A stretch of 64,000 nt of DNA. Origin: Sciurus carolinensis. Its lineage: Eukaryota; Chordata; Mammalia; Rodentia; Sciuridae. Position 1 is the first letter of the stretch. Each line of letters begins with the position of its first letter. Of the stretch, positions 14,119 to 27,984 are shown in pieces. The notes under the pieces were generated by a model. It was given only the letters and a program-made list of their open reading frames with translations, did no database searches and had not been told where the DNA came from. A program made the translations under genes and the position numbers. Location: positions 134,919,035 to 134,983,034 of the forward strand of contig NC_062222.1 of the NCBI RefSeq assembly GCF_902686445.1, written 5' to 3'.

Positions 14119-14658
14119 TACTCTGGAACCCCTCCGTGCCTTCCTTGGGTAGGAAGGCACCTCCATGGCTGTGAGGATGCCCCTGCTCATTCTCTGCTCT
14201 GGCCTGGTCTTCCCTCAGCCTCCTGCCCCAGGCCCTCCCACGCATGCCCTTTTCTTTGCCTCAAGTGCTGGTCTGCCCAGGGAAACCTTTCTCAGTTCCC
14301 TTCCTACCTTATTTGAATCCGTTGTTTCTGGACATGTCAGAATGGTCACTGTTTTCTGATAGTTTAAAAGTAAATGTCAACTAGTGCAAGATCTTTGGAG
14401 AAATTAAGCTTGTTGCAGAAGCTCAAATGCCACTCCAACACGGCACCGTAACGAGAGCCTACAAGGTTTAGTCAGTGCCAGGGTTCCGTGTGCTCTTGCT
14501 CCCTGAGGGCAGGACCTGTGCCTATCTTGGCCCATCCTGGTATTTATTCCTCCAGGCTCAGAGAAGGTGCCCTCACACCTGTGGGGCACTGACCGGGGAA
14601 GATATACCGGCACCCCACCTGCACCCATGTGTGGTCTTAGTGGCTTCTTGTCTTGCAG

Positions 14659-14859
14659 AATACCCAGTGCATCCCAGAAGGCTTGGAGAGCTACTATGCG
14701 GAGCAAGACTCCAGTGCCCGGGAGAAATTTTACACCGTCATAAACCACTACAACCTGGCCAAGCAGAGCATCACCCGCTCCGTGTCACCCTGGATGTCAG
14801 TTCTTTCGGAAGAGAAGCTGTCAGAGCAGGAGACTGAAGCAGCTGAGAAGTCGGCTTAG
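14659..14859 (+). CDS. NSG1: NSG1 last coding exon (residues 120-185 and stop)
   Basis: The exon opens after CTTGCAG with [17 protein letters not shown] and ends [11 protein letters not shown] followed by TAG: 66 codons plus stop. Joined in phase 0 to the exon at 9083-9193 it completes the C-terminal 103 residues of a 185-residue protein, the normal family length (37+66 here plus 82 upstream). This is the lumenal region after the membrane segment and carries the block conserved in NSG1, NSG2 and calcyon (Cys123, the YY pair, the [14 protein letters not shown] helix) and an acidic Glu-rich tail. No frame damage is seen. Identification rests on near-complete recalled identity to mammalian NSG1. 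Confidence 0.97.
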   Translation, partial: NTQCIPEGLESYYAEQDSSAREKFYTVINHYNLAKQSITRSVSPWMSVLSEEKLSEQETEAAEKSA

Positions 14860-15025
14860 CGAGATGGGCAAGTTCCTTACAATGCATCACTTGAAGATGA
14901 TAAAGGGACTTTGAGGGACATTTCATTAAATATAATTACTGATAATTTAGAGGTTACTCATTTACGGTGCAATTGCTTCTGTTTGCTAATGCTGCTTTGC
15001 AAATAAAACCTCCTGCCGACCACCC
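14860..15025 (+). other. NSG1: NSG1 3'UTR (minimum extent)
   Basis: Follows the NSG1 stop codon. ATTAAA lies at 14925-14930 and a canonical AATAAA at 15002-15007, followed by cytosine-rich sequence. A further AATAAA at 15140-15145 could serve a longer form. Which site is used cannot be told from sequence alone. Confidence 0.65.
15002..15007 (+). terminator. NSG1: Candidate NSG1 polyadenylation signal AATAAA
   Basis: Canonical hexamer 143 nt after the NSG1 stop codon, on the sense strand. Alternatives are ATTAAA at 14925-14930 and AATAAA at 15140-15145. Confidence 0.6.
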
Positions 15026-15654
15026 ATGGGCGTAAAACCAAGTGCATATCAGCGTTGCTTAAAGAGCTCTGGCACCACTTTTTATGCTAAGGGTTCTTAA
15101 TTTAGCCCCATCACTGGGATTTATTGGATGCTGTCAAAAAATAAATTTACCCTGGATGTGCAAGGGCTTTGGCCTTCAGACACACAGTGCATTTTGTGGA
15201 GTTGAGTTTCAAAGCCACCTTGCTGTCTGCAGACCTTACCCCACAGCCATATCTAGAGGGATCTCCTGCTTTGCTAAGAGCAAGTGCTACTTCAGTCTCC
15301 CCACCCCCATCAGGTGGTGCCACAGAGGACAAGAGCACCAGCTGGTAGATCTGCACCAGGGTGTGCTCTTCTTACAGCTGCCCCAGACTCTGGTCCCCTC
15401 TGGCTCTGGTACACTACGTGAGAGGCTCTCTCTAGAGTGCTTGGACTGGGGCAGAGGACAGAGGGGGTGGGAGGAGCTGGTCTTGGGGCTGCAGACCTGT
15501 CTTGAGGGTGGGCTGTCTGCTGGTGATGTGTTAAATAGGAAAGAAATGCCCTTTTGTTCATTTCATTATGAATCAATTTGCACGAACAGTCCTGTACGCA
15601 AGTTAATTTTTTAAAAAGTTCACTGGGTGGGGAATGTGAAAATTTAATCGCTCG

Positions 15655-17148
15655 TAAGCCAGGGCTACTTTAAGCTTTATTCTTGGACGGATATAATTCC
15701 TTGATGTAGCAAACAGCTGGGGGGGAGGCTGGTGTGGCACCCTGCAAACCTGACATTTCAATCCACAATCTTTGTAAGAAAATTGTTTCAATTTGAATCT
15801 TGACATTATATGTTTACAAAATTGCCAGTTAGATAAACTATGTGTGTAAGACAATTAAATAGAAAAAAAGATATCCACAGATGTTGCTTCCATGTTATTT
15901 GTTGTTTCTGGTGGGCGTACCAAGTGTCACTGGTTTTCAGCCCATCAGATAAATGGCAACTAGTGCAGGATCTGTTGCAAACAAGCATGGTGGTGACCAT
16001 CAGCTCCACCGCTGCTTCCTGAGATGTGCTTCCAAGACAAGATGTGTCCGAAACAAAGACCCTGATGTCCAAAGCATGGAGGGCACGCACCACAGTGGCC
16101 TGAGCTGTGTGGAATGCACGCAGGCACTGAACACTTGCCCTGCGTATACACCCCCCGACACACGATGCCCACGTAAGCACAGCACACAGGCACACCCATG
16201 TGTATTCTAGCAGACGTGTACTTTACTGATTGTAAATTGACTACAATAATTTCCTACATTTCACTCAATGCAATTAAAGAACTCAAGGGTACCTGTGTCA
16301 CCCAACGACTGTGCACATGTTTTGTCAGAGCGGTGTTTGCTGGCTCATCCCCACAGGGTGCCAGGATGACACGTCCACAGGCAGCATGTTTTCAGTTGCA
16401 CACAGGTGATCTTGGTGACTCTTCTGTAGGCAGGTGTGCAGGCACGAGGGCAGCAGGCCCTGCTCTCCTAAGGCCCACTTCTTTCTTTAAACGCATATTC
16501 CTTGAACCCTGAGGCAGGAAGCCAGGACGCACATACCTCAGCTCCTGCCCCGCCATTAAAGTGTTGGGGGGTGGCGGCTGGAGCCATGCCAGGCAGCCCC
16601 TGGACTGCCTCCAAGTTTGCCCCTCCCAGCAGGTGGGCGGCCACTGAACTGCCTAGTGTCTCCCACTGGCAACGCAGGAAGGGGCTGCAGCTGTTTACAG
16701 CTTGACAAGGCCAGCGAGACTCTTCTGCAACACTGGGACTGTCAGTTGACTCGGGCGACCAGAAGCCACAAGAAATTGAAGAACCAATCATTTGTCAAGT
16801 CATCTTTAGCCACGTCTGCTGCTGCTGGGACGAGCCCTGAGACAGTGCGGGGAGTGCGGCCTGCTGTTCGTGTCCGAGCTGCTCACCAGGCAGCTCAAGC
16901 TGGTGTCCCCGTGCTGACTCCCGCCTTAGGGCCGGGAGCACACCACCCCCAAGTGTGCACTGCTTCCAGTTGCTGAACAGGCATGACGCCACTGGCTTGG
17001 TACCCCTTTTGTGACGTACATGTCTGTCTCAACCCCTTTGTCCTTCAAATAGTTTTGTGACAAAACCTGGTCCCAGCTGCATTCTGGCGCCAGACACCTC
17101 AGAGCGCGCGCTTGTGCAACTCGGCCAAGGCTGCAGACCCCGCAGGGG
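15655..17148 (-). other. STX18: STX18 3'UTR (probable extent)
   Basis: Non-coding sequence directly after the STX18 stop on the - strand. Moving left from 17148, the first canonical polyadenylation hexamer I find is AATAAA (- strand) at 15681-15676, then ATTAAA at 15648-15643, giving a 3'UTR of about 1.5 kb. Another AATAAA on this strand at 15125-15120 would bring the UTR within 120 bases of the main NSG1 signal. I see no repeat or conserved frame here. Confidence 0.5.
15676..15681 (-). terminator. STX18: Candidate STX18 polyadenylation signal AATAAA
   Basis: TTTATT on the + strand reads AATAAA on the STX18 strand, the first canonical hexamer downstream of its stop; ATTAAA follows 28 bases later. 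Use is inferred. Confidence 0.45.
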
Positions 17149-18089
<941 letters not shown>

Positions 18090-18225
18090 TTACCTGTTGG
18101 CCCATGAGTCCTCACAGCACCCTGAGGCACCACTCCTTTTATGAAAGGGAAACTTAGGGCTTAGAGTTTACTGAGCCCACGTCATGCAGAAGCCCAGTGG
18201 CAGGGCTTGGATAAGACTCTCACCT
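18090..18225 (+). repeat. MIR SINE relic
   Basis: The order 'ctcacagcaccctgaggcac', CTTTTATGAAAGGGAAACTTAGGG and the following GCAGGGCTTGG block matches the 3' half of MIR-type elements. Strongly diverged. Confidence 0.4.
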
Positions 18226-18375
18226 TGTTGGAGTCTGCTCCCCTACCTGCCATCTCTCCCATGCCACTGGATAAGGGCAGAAACATAAGAGCTGCTGTTT
18301 GTGGAATGGCCACTATGTGCCAGGGGACATTCTCTCCAGTCCCTCATTTATTCTTTCTAAAGACCAGAGAAGTAA

Positions 18376-18407
18376 GCTTCAAAATGTAGGTGCTTCAAAA
18401 TGTAGGT
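18376..18407. repeat. 16-bp perfect tandem duplication
   Basis: The unit gcttcaaaatgtaggt occurs twice head to tail and begins a third copy (gcttc). It looks like a small recent replication-slippage event in an STX18 intron. Confidence 0.9.
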
Positions 18408-19417
18408 GCTTCTAAACAAACATGTTGGCTCCAAAAAAAGGTGCTTTGTCTTCCGATCAGCTCTTTCAGACAGGCTGAAACTCAAAATGGGATGCAGATG
18501 CTTGCAGGAAGTGTTCCCTGCAAACACCTGGAAAGCTCAGGAATATGGGACCCTGGTCTCATGTGAACACTGCTCCCGAAGCAAGCTGGCCACTCTGCGA
18601 GGCTGAAGTGATGGCCATGGGGGTGGGGTTGACACAGACCAGGCTTGTCACAGCCTGGCACACAGTACCTAAGCAGATCCTGTAAGGTGCTACAGGAAAG
18701 GCAACAGTTCTATGACCCTGAACTTTCAAACTGTGGTTAGATGCCGTCTACCTCCTTCATAGTGATATGACTCTGGCTGCTTGCTTTAGGGAACGCTATT
18801 TTGTGAGTGACCATGAGCCCAGTCTAACACACCGGAGAAAAAAGGTTTTGTCTTTCAAACCCACAGTTTGTGGGTGCTAAACCCAAAAGGGAAGATTCAT
18901 TGGGCTTTAAAAATTTTGCCAGTCATGGCTGGAAAAATCTCAGAATGGTAGGTTAGCAGAAATGACGTGAACATTCACGTAAAAAAACAAATCCTATTCC
19001 CCACAAGGGTACTTGTGAAGTGGCGTGGCCTGACATTTTGAGAGGGCCGTATCTGAGCTGTAACGCTATCCCTATCAGGGACTGTGTGGGTGCCTCTGAA
19101 CTTTACAGCAATCCTACAGGTCACCTCACTTGGTGGACAGGGAATTGCTGTGCAGAGGAATCTCCAGCTTACCCCAGGGCAGCTGGAACCAAAAGCTGTC
19201 TGACTCCCAGACCTGGCCTGTCTCCTCCCATGTGCTACTATGTACTCCAGGGGACAGTCACTTGGTCCTGACCTGGTCCTCTGAGAAGCTGCTCTGGGGC
19301 CACCAGGATTTTGCTCAAGGAGCTCTGAGTGCCCACAGCTAACAGCAGCTGTGCTCACAGTGACAGGGCCTGGATGCCTGTAGGAGAAGCCCCAGGGCTT
19401 GGTGGGTTTCTCTTCTA

Positions 19418-20718
<1,301 letters not shown>

Positions 20719-20777
20719 CTTACTTCGTCAAACAAGTTGTTCATTTCCCCAATGAGCCTCTGATTTTCTTGTTCAAA
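20719..20777 (-). CDS. STX18: STX18 exon, residues 235-254(part)
   Basis: 59 nt, phase 0 at the start, ending two bases into Arg254. Encodes FEQENQRLIGEMNNLFDEV plus AG. Acceptor ...TTTGTCTCCTCGCAG, donor AAG|GTATGT. It forms the start of the SNARE coiled coil. One residue differs from the human protein as recalled (Asn in place of Ser in EMNSL). Confidence 0.97.
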
Positions 20778-23227
20778 CTGCGAGGAGACAAACACACTCG
20801 TGATGACATCCTGCTGAGCTAAGGTGAGCATCCAAAGGAAACCGCAGGCTGCCCTGCCTCCTCCCTGCCCAGTCTCTCCTCCCAGCCTGATGCCCGGCCG
20901 CCCTGCCAGAGGACTGTGAGCAGCAGTGTGGAAAACACCCCTGCCCAGGAAGAAAGCGACACACAGCAGAACTGCTGTGCCGGCTGGCTCAGCATCTCCA
21001 TCTCGTCGCCCGCTCTCCACGCGTGCCGCAGACGTGCAGACTGCACAGGCACCTGAGGGCTGCCCGTACCCATCCGCATCCCCAGCCTCCAGGCTCACAA
21101 CCACCCAAGACCCGGGCACCCACAGCTGCTGCCTGCCTCAGGGAGAAGGATCTGGCGTGGGAGGACTGGGGAAGGAGGGAGGAAGCGAGGGGCAGAGGCT
21201 GACCTGGGCCAGCAACAGAGAGAGGCCCAAGAGCCTGAAGAGCCACATGTCCTAGTGCTCAGGCTGGAAGCGGAGCGTCACCCATACACCCAGTGACACT
21301 GGGGGCGTCTCTCAGAGCAGAGTAACTGAGGAGAACGGGCGGCTCCGCTCCTGGCCATTCTTGACAACGTGTTACTGGCCAAAGGAAAGGAGGTGAACAC
21401 GTGAGGTCACCACAGGAGCTGAGCCATGGGTCTCCGGGCCCGTTTCTCCAGGAGACCTGCCCTACTCCAAGTCATTTCTATTTTTCTATCTTTGCCTGAG
21501 CATTTTTCTGTAAATACCTTAGGATATTAATAATGTTTTGCCTTATAGCAGAAATTGTACAATTTTGTGCATGTCTGAAACTCTCCATGACTGACCTAAT
21601 CCAACTTTGAAAAAGCATTCCAGTTGTTCTTTCCTTCACATGTTAAAGCTGCCACCAAATCCACGAACGTTAGTTTGGGGCTCTGTGCCTGGCACTGAGC
21701 AGGATGGCAGGGCACGCATGGAGCGGAGACCCAGTTCACGGCTGGCTTGGTGAGCCACCTCCAGCCTGCTCCCATCTGTCTTCCTCCCCCTGGTCAAATG
21801 CCTGTCACGGCAGAGTGCTCCCTGCTGGCCCTGGCCCTTCACCCCAAAGGGCAGGTCTCATTGCTCTCCATGACCTGGCCACTGCCCACCTCTGCACTGG
21901 AACCTCCTGCAGTCAGTGTCGGGCACAAGGGACCCATCGCATCTCCTGCCTCCCTCTGCCTGAGGCAGTTGTGTGGCCAAGGAGCTCCAGCTGGTCCTTC
22001 CACACCTAGCACAGGTACCGCTCCTGTGATCCAGCATCATGGCAGACCAAGCCACTCTCCCTACAGTCCCCCACACTTGTTCAGGGCCAGCAGGGCTGTC
22101 ATTCTCCCCGGGCCTTGAGCCCAGCACAGGGCCTGTCACACTAGAGGACCTGGTTCTCAGTCCTGCTCCACCTCTGACCTGCCTGGTCAGGAAATGGGTG
22201 GGTTGGCAAAGCCCCTGGAAGGGTGGACGTGTGGGGCAACCCTGCAGCGCCCCCTCACGCAGCAGGCCTCTCACTGCTGGTGGTGCTATTCAGTCCCTTT
22301 CAATTAGGCATCTGAGAATGAAAGTTTCACTTTTGACTCTGAAAGTATGAGCTCTGTTAACTGTCAACTCAACAGTGACTTAAGAGTCCAGTATTTAAGG
22401 AAAACATGTAATTATTTCAGATTTCAGGCACTAATTTACTTTGACTTAATTCTCTCAGGTGCCACTCAGGATTTTCTGGGGTAGGCATTTTCTTTGAAAT
22501 TTTCTAATGATAAAATATGGCCCTGCCCTTTTAAATCCAGTCCTTTTATGCTTTGAAACTGTTCCTTAACAAAATTAACTAGTGCTCTGAGGTGATTTAT
22601 TACTGGAACGTTCCCTGGGAACAAAGCCTGTGTGTTTCCTCCCAGGCCCAGGGCATGTGGCACAGGCTGCACTTCCTGAGCCCCTCAGAAGCTGCTGCTG
22701 CTGAAAGCTTTGCAGTAGCCTCAGCACAGTCAGGACCGGGGGCAGATTCTGGCTCAGCTTTCCTTTGACCCCATTGGTTCTTCATGCTACCTGAGAAAGA
22801 GGAGCAGATGCCTCGAGGGACCTGAGGTGACAGGGCTGAAGGGAGATTTGCCAAAGGCCAGGAGCTTTGGTGGAAGGCAGCTCTGTTCAGAGAGCAGGTC
22901 ACAATGAAAGAAGCTTTTAAAAAGCCTGCTGCTTACAAACAAGTGCAAGGTCGCCATTTAACAGGGGGCAGGTTCAGGCAGACAGGTAACGGCCAGAGCT
23001 GACATCAGTCATCTGTACAAGGATTCAGGGTAGTTCTCCATGCAGTCTGCTTGGCACGGCGTATGCCTCACCTCCAGCTGTGGGCAGGGGTCAGGTGGAT
23101 GTGGAAGCCAGTTCTATGGCCTCATGGGAATGCTTGGGTGACCCTGGGCCAGCCACTGGCTTCTGGGTGGCCTACCTGCTTCTTTATGGACAGGTGGTGA
23201 GTCTTACCCTTTCCTGCCTGTGCCTAT

Positions 23228-23410
23228 GGTGTGGAGCTGGGCTGGAATTCCAGCTCCTTCACCTTCCAAGCTATATCACCTTGGGCAGGTAACCTAATCT
23301 CTCTGGATCTCAGTCTTTATCAAAATGGAGAGAATGATGGTACTTAAGCAGTAGGGCCATCAGAAGGAACACAAATTACACCAAAGTGAGTAGTTTACCA
23401 AAGTGCACGG
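23228..23410 (+). repeat. MIR SINE
   Basis: Classical MIR order: GAATTCCAGCTCC, CACCTTGGGCAGGTAACCTAA, TCTCTGGATCTCAGT, AAAATGG, then a block of the TACTTAAGCAGTAGGG type. Ancient, sense orientation on +. Confidence 0.75.
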
Positions 23411-23559
23411 CAGACCGTAAGCTCTCCGAAGGCGTGGCTGTTACTCTCGTGGGAGACAGTTCTGGATGTGCAGAGTGAGGGGCTAGACACTTTAAGACCC
23501 CTCCCCCTGTCTGGTCTTAAGTTCTAGAGGTGCTGTGGCCCTTTCACTCAGGTACTGGG

Positions 23560-23561
<2 letters not shown>

Positions 23562-23600
<39 letters not shown>
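23562..23600. repeat. (CA)n microsatellite
   Basis: About 19 uninterrupted CA units; likely polymorphic. Confidence 0.97.
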
Positions 23601-23604
<4 letters not shown>

Positions 23605-24196
23605 ACCTCTTCTATTGTCCCTCTCTGTGTGGCCACGTCATATCCCCACACAGGTGGGGACTTTGGCAGCGTAGTGCTGAATGAAAGGCCTGGTCAGCAC
23701 CACGGGCAGGGCGTTTATATGCCTCTGAAGACGAACCTGGCTGCAGTCTAAGGAATACTTCCTCCAGCTACGTAAGTAAGTAGAAGGAGGACAGGAGGCC
23801 TAGATGGGTTTGGGGACAAGCAGGGCCCTCCAGCATGACAGTGGCAGCCTGCTGTTCTGGGCTCCTGCCAGGGCCCACCTGCTCTGGACCATTCAGGTCT
23901 CCTACACAAACACAGTGCTTCACTCCAACCAGACACCCTCCACCCACTTCCTTCCAAATAGTGAGGCATTCTGCTTAGGGGTCCAGGGAACTAGGTGACC
24001 TTGGGCAGGTGATGTAGGCTCAGACGGGGCCACCAACGCCTGTTCCGCCATGAGGCTGCATAAACCCACCTGTGCCATGCTGCTCAGCAGCGGCCAGCAC
24101 AGTGCCAGACTCGGGAGGCGATACGCTGCCAAGCCGCCGCGTTCCACTCGGAGGCCGGCCAGCCCTCCAGCAGGGCTCTGCTGAAGGGGTTCTAAC

Positions 24197-24325
24197 CTGG
24201 CTTCGAGTCCACGGCGCCACACTGTGGATATCATTACAGAAATCCTTTTCTAATCGAAACCTTGTCACTACAGATTTTAAGACAGTCTCTTCTACAAAGG
24301 CTTTGAGCATAGAATAAAAACGAAG
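24197..24325 (-). other. Exon-like open segment inside an STX18 intron (candidate cassette or cryptic exon)
   Basis: On the STX18 strand this 129-nt segment lies between a good acceptor (pyrimidine-rich ATATTTTTCTCCAG at 24339-24326) and a donor CAG|GTTAGA. It is exactly 43 codons with no stop and is phase 0 at both ends. It could therefore be inserted in frame between the exon ending Met234 and the exon starting Phe235. The reading starts LRFYSMLKAFVEETVLK and ends APWTRSQ. I recognise no protein family, and it is not part of the canonical human protein as recalled. It may be an alternative exon, a repeat-derived open frame or chance. Confidence 0.3.
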
Positions 24326-26704
24326 CTGGAGAAAAATATTCACAGAGAGCAAAAGCAGCTAGGGGAGGAGGCCAGGCCTCCTGGATGCTGTCCGGCCCCT
24401 CAGCCGCGAAGCTCGCACCCACAAGCGTCTCTGTGACAGGCCCTTCACCATGCCTGGCTCTGTGACCCTCCTCTGGATGCTCACGGGTGCCCTGGGAGCC
24501 TAGAGCCTCTCCAGGAGGTGTGAGCCACATAACTCCCATGTTCCTGAGCATGAACTGAGCTGGCCATCTGGGGCTTCCCGGGTCAACTCAGAGGACACTA
24601 GTTGCTAGTATTGGGCTTGACTCACCGTTTTACCCTGAGGAAAAGTTCTGAAGGAGTGACTACGTGCCACACCACTTTCCAGTTTAGAAACCAGCAGCAA
24701 GGGATGTCTTTCTCTTCGGTTTTAAACTGGAGCTTTTTAATAGGATTTGGGTCAGTCACACTAAGATACAGTGCTTAGCTACAGGTCCCAGCAAGACAGA
24801 AGTCGCCAGACATTAGCCTATCTCAGCAGCACTGCCCATCCACTCATGGTGACACCTACGTCACCAAGTCCCCATGGCTCTAGTCACCTATGCCACAACA
24901 CTGAAATGCCCAGGGCTGCTGGGAAGGGTCCCGGGCCACGAGAGCCTGTCCCACGGCTGAGGACAGGAGGGAGTGGAAGCAGGGACTCCTGTCTCGAGGG
25001 AGGAGGAGCGGCCCTGCACTGGCTGCACAGCACACACAGGAGGGCACGAGCACTATGCGCCTATGCACCCGCAGCCTGCCTGGCGTGAGGGGCGCATGCT
25101 GAGTCCAGGCTGTGTGCCCACTCCTGCCGCAGGCCCCTCCAGGTGCCACCGCATCCTGCACTCCCCACAATTCCAGGGGTATCCATTCTGACTGGGCTGA
25201 AGGCTGGCAAGGCTGATTTTCCTCCCTGAATTACACAGATCACAAGCGACAGGAGGGGGATTCCTAACAGACCGTCACCGGAGCCCCGTTCTCTCGTCTC
25301 CGCGGGGCTGTGGCATCCGGTGAGGGCAGACGGATTGCTGCCAGCCTTCTTGGTGCCCTTCCACACAGCCAGACGCAGCGTGCCCATGAGTGCTTTCCTA
25401 CCCATGCTGCTCACCGCTGCCCATGGGAGCAACACAAAGTCCTCTCACAAACAGCTACTGGGTTGTTCTGGCTCTTTCCTCCATGAAGAGCGGTGGAGCG
25501 TGCAGACAGCCCCTCACAGAACTTACACCCACCAAACCATGTGTGCTCTTTCTTAATGAAGGGTCAGGGTTGCACACTTTTGTCTCTGGAAAAGGGATGT
25601 GGAGATAGCATATTTGGGGGAACATAGCTCATCATTTCCACTAGTAAAATTATTTTATGTAAATGGATGAAAAACTACAAGACCATAAAGAAGAGAATGT
25701 ACCCCAGGGGCCAGGTCCTGGCCTCAGCCTGCCCCCATGACAGTGTGCCCGGTACAAGGCCCAGCTCCTCTCCTTTCTCCCCTGGATGCTGTTTCTAGAG
25801 AACCTGCTCCAAGCCTCCCTTCACACTCCAGCCCTAAGATGTCGCCAGCCTGTACCCTGATCCCTTGGTGCACCAGAGAGCCCCCGCCACGTCCACAGGC
25901 AATCTGAATTTTCCAGCATAAAACCCATCAGCTCCTACTGCACCCGTATGCTCTCCTGCTGTGTCCCCTTCTCCTGACTGCTTAAGTGAGAACGCAAGGC
26001 TCCTCCCTCCTCACTCGTCCCAAGGTCGCCAAGGCGTCTGTCTCCAGCCCAGCATTTGCCTTTCTGCCTCTCCCTTCACTGCTGCTCCCTGGAGTCCTGC
26101 CACAGTATTCTCTAGCCACCCTCAACACCTCAGACTCCACGAGGCTCCCAGGCACGTGCCCTACTGATATGGTGAGGGTCAGGCAAGGAAAGAAAGTCAG
26201 AGGGTGGACTCTGGAACCCGAGTGTCGCTGGAAAGGAAGACAGGAGGCTCAGGACACTTCCAGGTGTTTGAATTACTTCCTTAGCTCAGAATTATTTTTG
26301 TCTGTACAGTTCAAGGGCAGCCTACTTATAACTACAAAGAAAGTAGCACAGGGAAGCCCCAGGAAGGTCACAGTTAATGTACCATCACTGAATCAGTTTT
26401 AAGTTTCCAAGGTGAGGACAGTAAAGCAGAACCTAGCCATCTGGGTGGTTAAGAGTGCATCAATCCACACCTGTATGTAAGGTGCACCAGAGTTCTTGCT
26501 GTCCCCACAGCCAAGTGTTCAAGAGGCAGACATGGACTGGCCATCCCCAGGGTCTCAGCATGTCAGGGGGCCCCAGGAGCTGTTTCGACTTCTCCGGCAG
26601 GCCACCGGTGGCACTCTGCTGTGCTAATTGTGTGCAGCCTCATGCACCTAGGCCACCAGAACCCACCAGGGACACAAGGGAGCTGTGATGCAGAATAGAG
26701 AGCA

Positions 26705-26890
26705 CAGGGTCTGGAGGTGGGACTTATGGTCCAGAGCTGGGCTCCTGACCTTAGGCGGGGCTAGGGAGACTTCGTGCCTCGTTTTCTACAGCTGTATTAC
26801 AGTGACCATTTCTGCATCACTGATAATCATGAAGACTGAATGAGACAGCATGTGAAAGGCCTGGCAGATGGGCATTCACAATACAGATAA
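26705..26890 (+). repeat. MIR SINE relic
   Basis: GGGTCTGGAGGTGGGACTTA, GACCTTAGG, 'tgcctcgttttctacagctg', then a GAAGACTGAATGAGACAGCA block with AAAGGCCTGGCA: diverged MIR order. Confidence 0.6.
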
Positions 26891-27118
26891 TCCCTTCCAC
26901 GAGAAGACAACATTCGCATAGGAACTCCTGATGATCCTCCTTTACCTTCTACAACAGCCTATGGCTTTCACATTGTGTTCCTCAGAGTCACTCACCCATC
27001 AACAAGTAATCCCCAACCCTGCTCAGGCTCTGGGAATTTGGCAATGAAAGCACAACAAGATTCCCCGTGTGGCACCTGCACTGCCGAGAGGCTGGGAAAT
27101 AAAGTAGGGCAATGGGAT

Positions 27119-27684
27119 TGTGATGGACTGACAGATCTGACTCCATGAGACTGTTATAGGCCAGACTCTAAGGGAAATGACTAAACAGACTCCATTTTGC
27201 TCTGAGACTCCATGTTATGTAGGAAATAAGCTTCTCCCATGGGAACACCCTGCCTCCGTGCCCATCATCAGTTACTTGGTGTGACTTGTTTAATAATATA
27301 CAATGGCAACTCCTATGTAGTAAAGAATTGCTCTCTTTTGATTCCTATTGCTCCTAAACAATGAACCATGTAAACAGTGATTGTGTGGATGTTAGTAACC
27401 ATTCTTCAGTTTGTACCTAGGTAAGGGTCATTCTGATCCACTTCCCCCTCTGTCGATGATCTCATGATGTTAATGTGTAATTTCGAATCATAGCAACAGA
27501 CACTTATGATTAATGTGATTTTTGGTATAAGAACCCCTACAACCCTGTGGTCAGGGCTGTTCTCCCAATAGCCATTTTTTGGGGCATTGTGTGAGACAGT
27601 CAGCTGGCCAGTTTAATAAAGACTCTCAAATTTAAACTTCTCAGTGGTGATCGGTTTGTTCTTAAGTTGCGCCCCATAACAACA
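27119..27684 (+). mobile_element. Putative solo LTR of an endogenous retrovirus (ERV1-like)
   Basis: A block of about 565 bases opens TGTGATGGACTG and closes CCCCATAACA, the TG...CA shape of an LTR. It carries a TATA-like GGTATAAGAACCCC near 27523-27536, a polyadenylation hexamer in GTTTAATAAAGACTC near 27612-27626, and a following GT-rich stretch, so U3, R and U5 appear in order. No internal gag, pol or env sequence is present, so it looks like a solo LTR. Matching target duplications are not obvious. ERV1-like is a guess from the promoter layout, and the family is unassigned. It is antisense to STX18. Confidence 0.55.
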
Positions 27685-27726
27685 TGCTGGGCAAGTGCTC
27701 TACCACTAAGCCACAGTCCCAGTCAT
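27683..27726 (-). mobile_element. ID-type SINE fragment
   Basis: CATGCTGGGCAAGTGCTCTA followed by CCACTAAGCCACAGTCCCAG is the antisense of the tRNA-like head of the sciurid ID SINE (A and B box region). The tail half is missing and the piece abuts the LTR end. Confidence 0.6.
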
Positions 27727-27984
27727 AAAGATGATTTTAATGCCGGTGAAAAGACACCTATTATTAATTATATTATCCCAAGGCAATTTCTTCTTTAATT
27801 ATGCTATTGCAAATTTAAAACACATGAAAAGCATATAAGGAACTAGGAAATCAAGTAGGAAGATATATATAAAATACATTTTTATAATTTTTAAACCTTA
27901 GTATAAAAATCAGGGAAAGGGCATTTAGGATAGACTACTACTCAATGAAATGGTCTTAGGATAACTGGTTAGAAATAAACAAGA

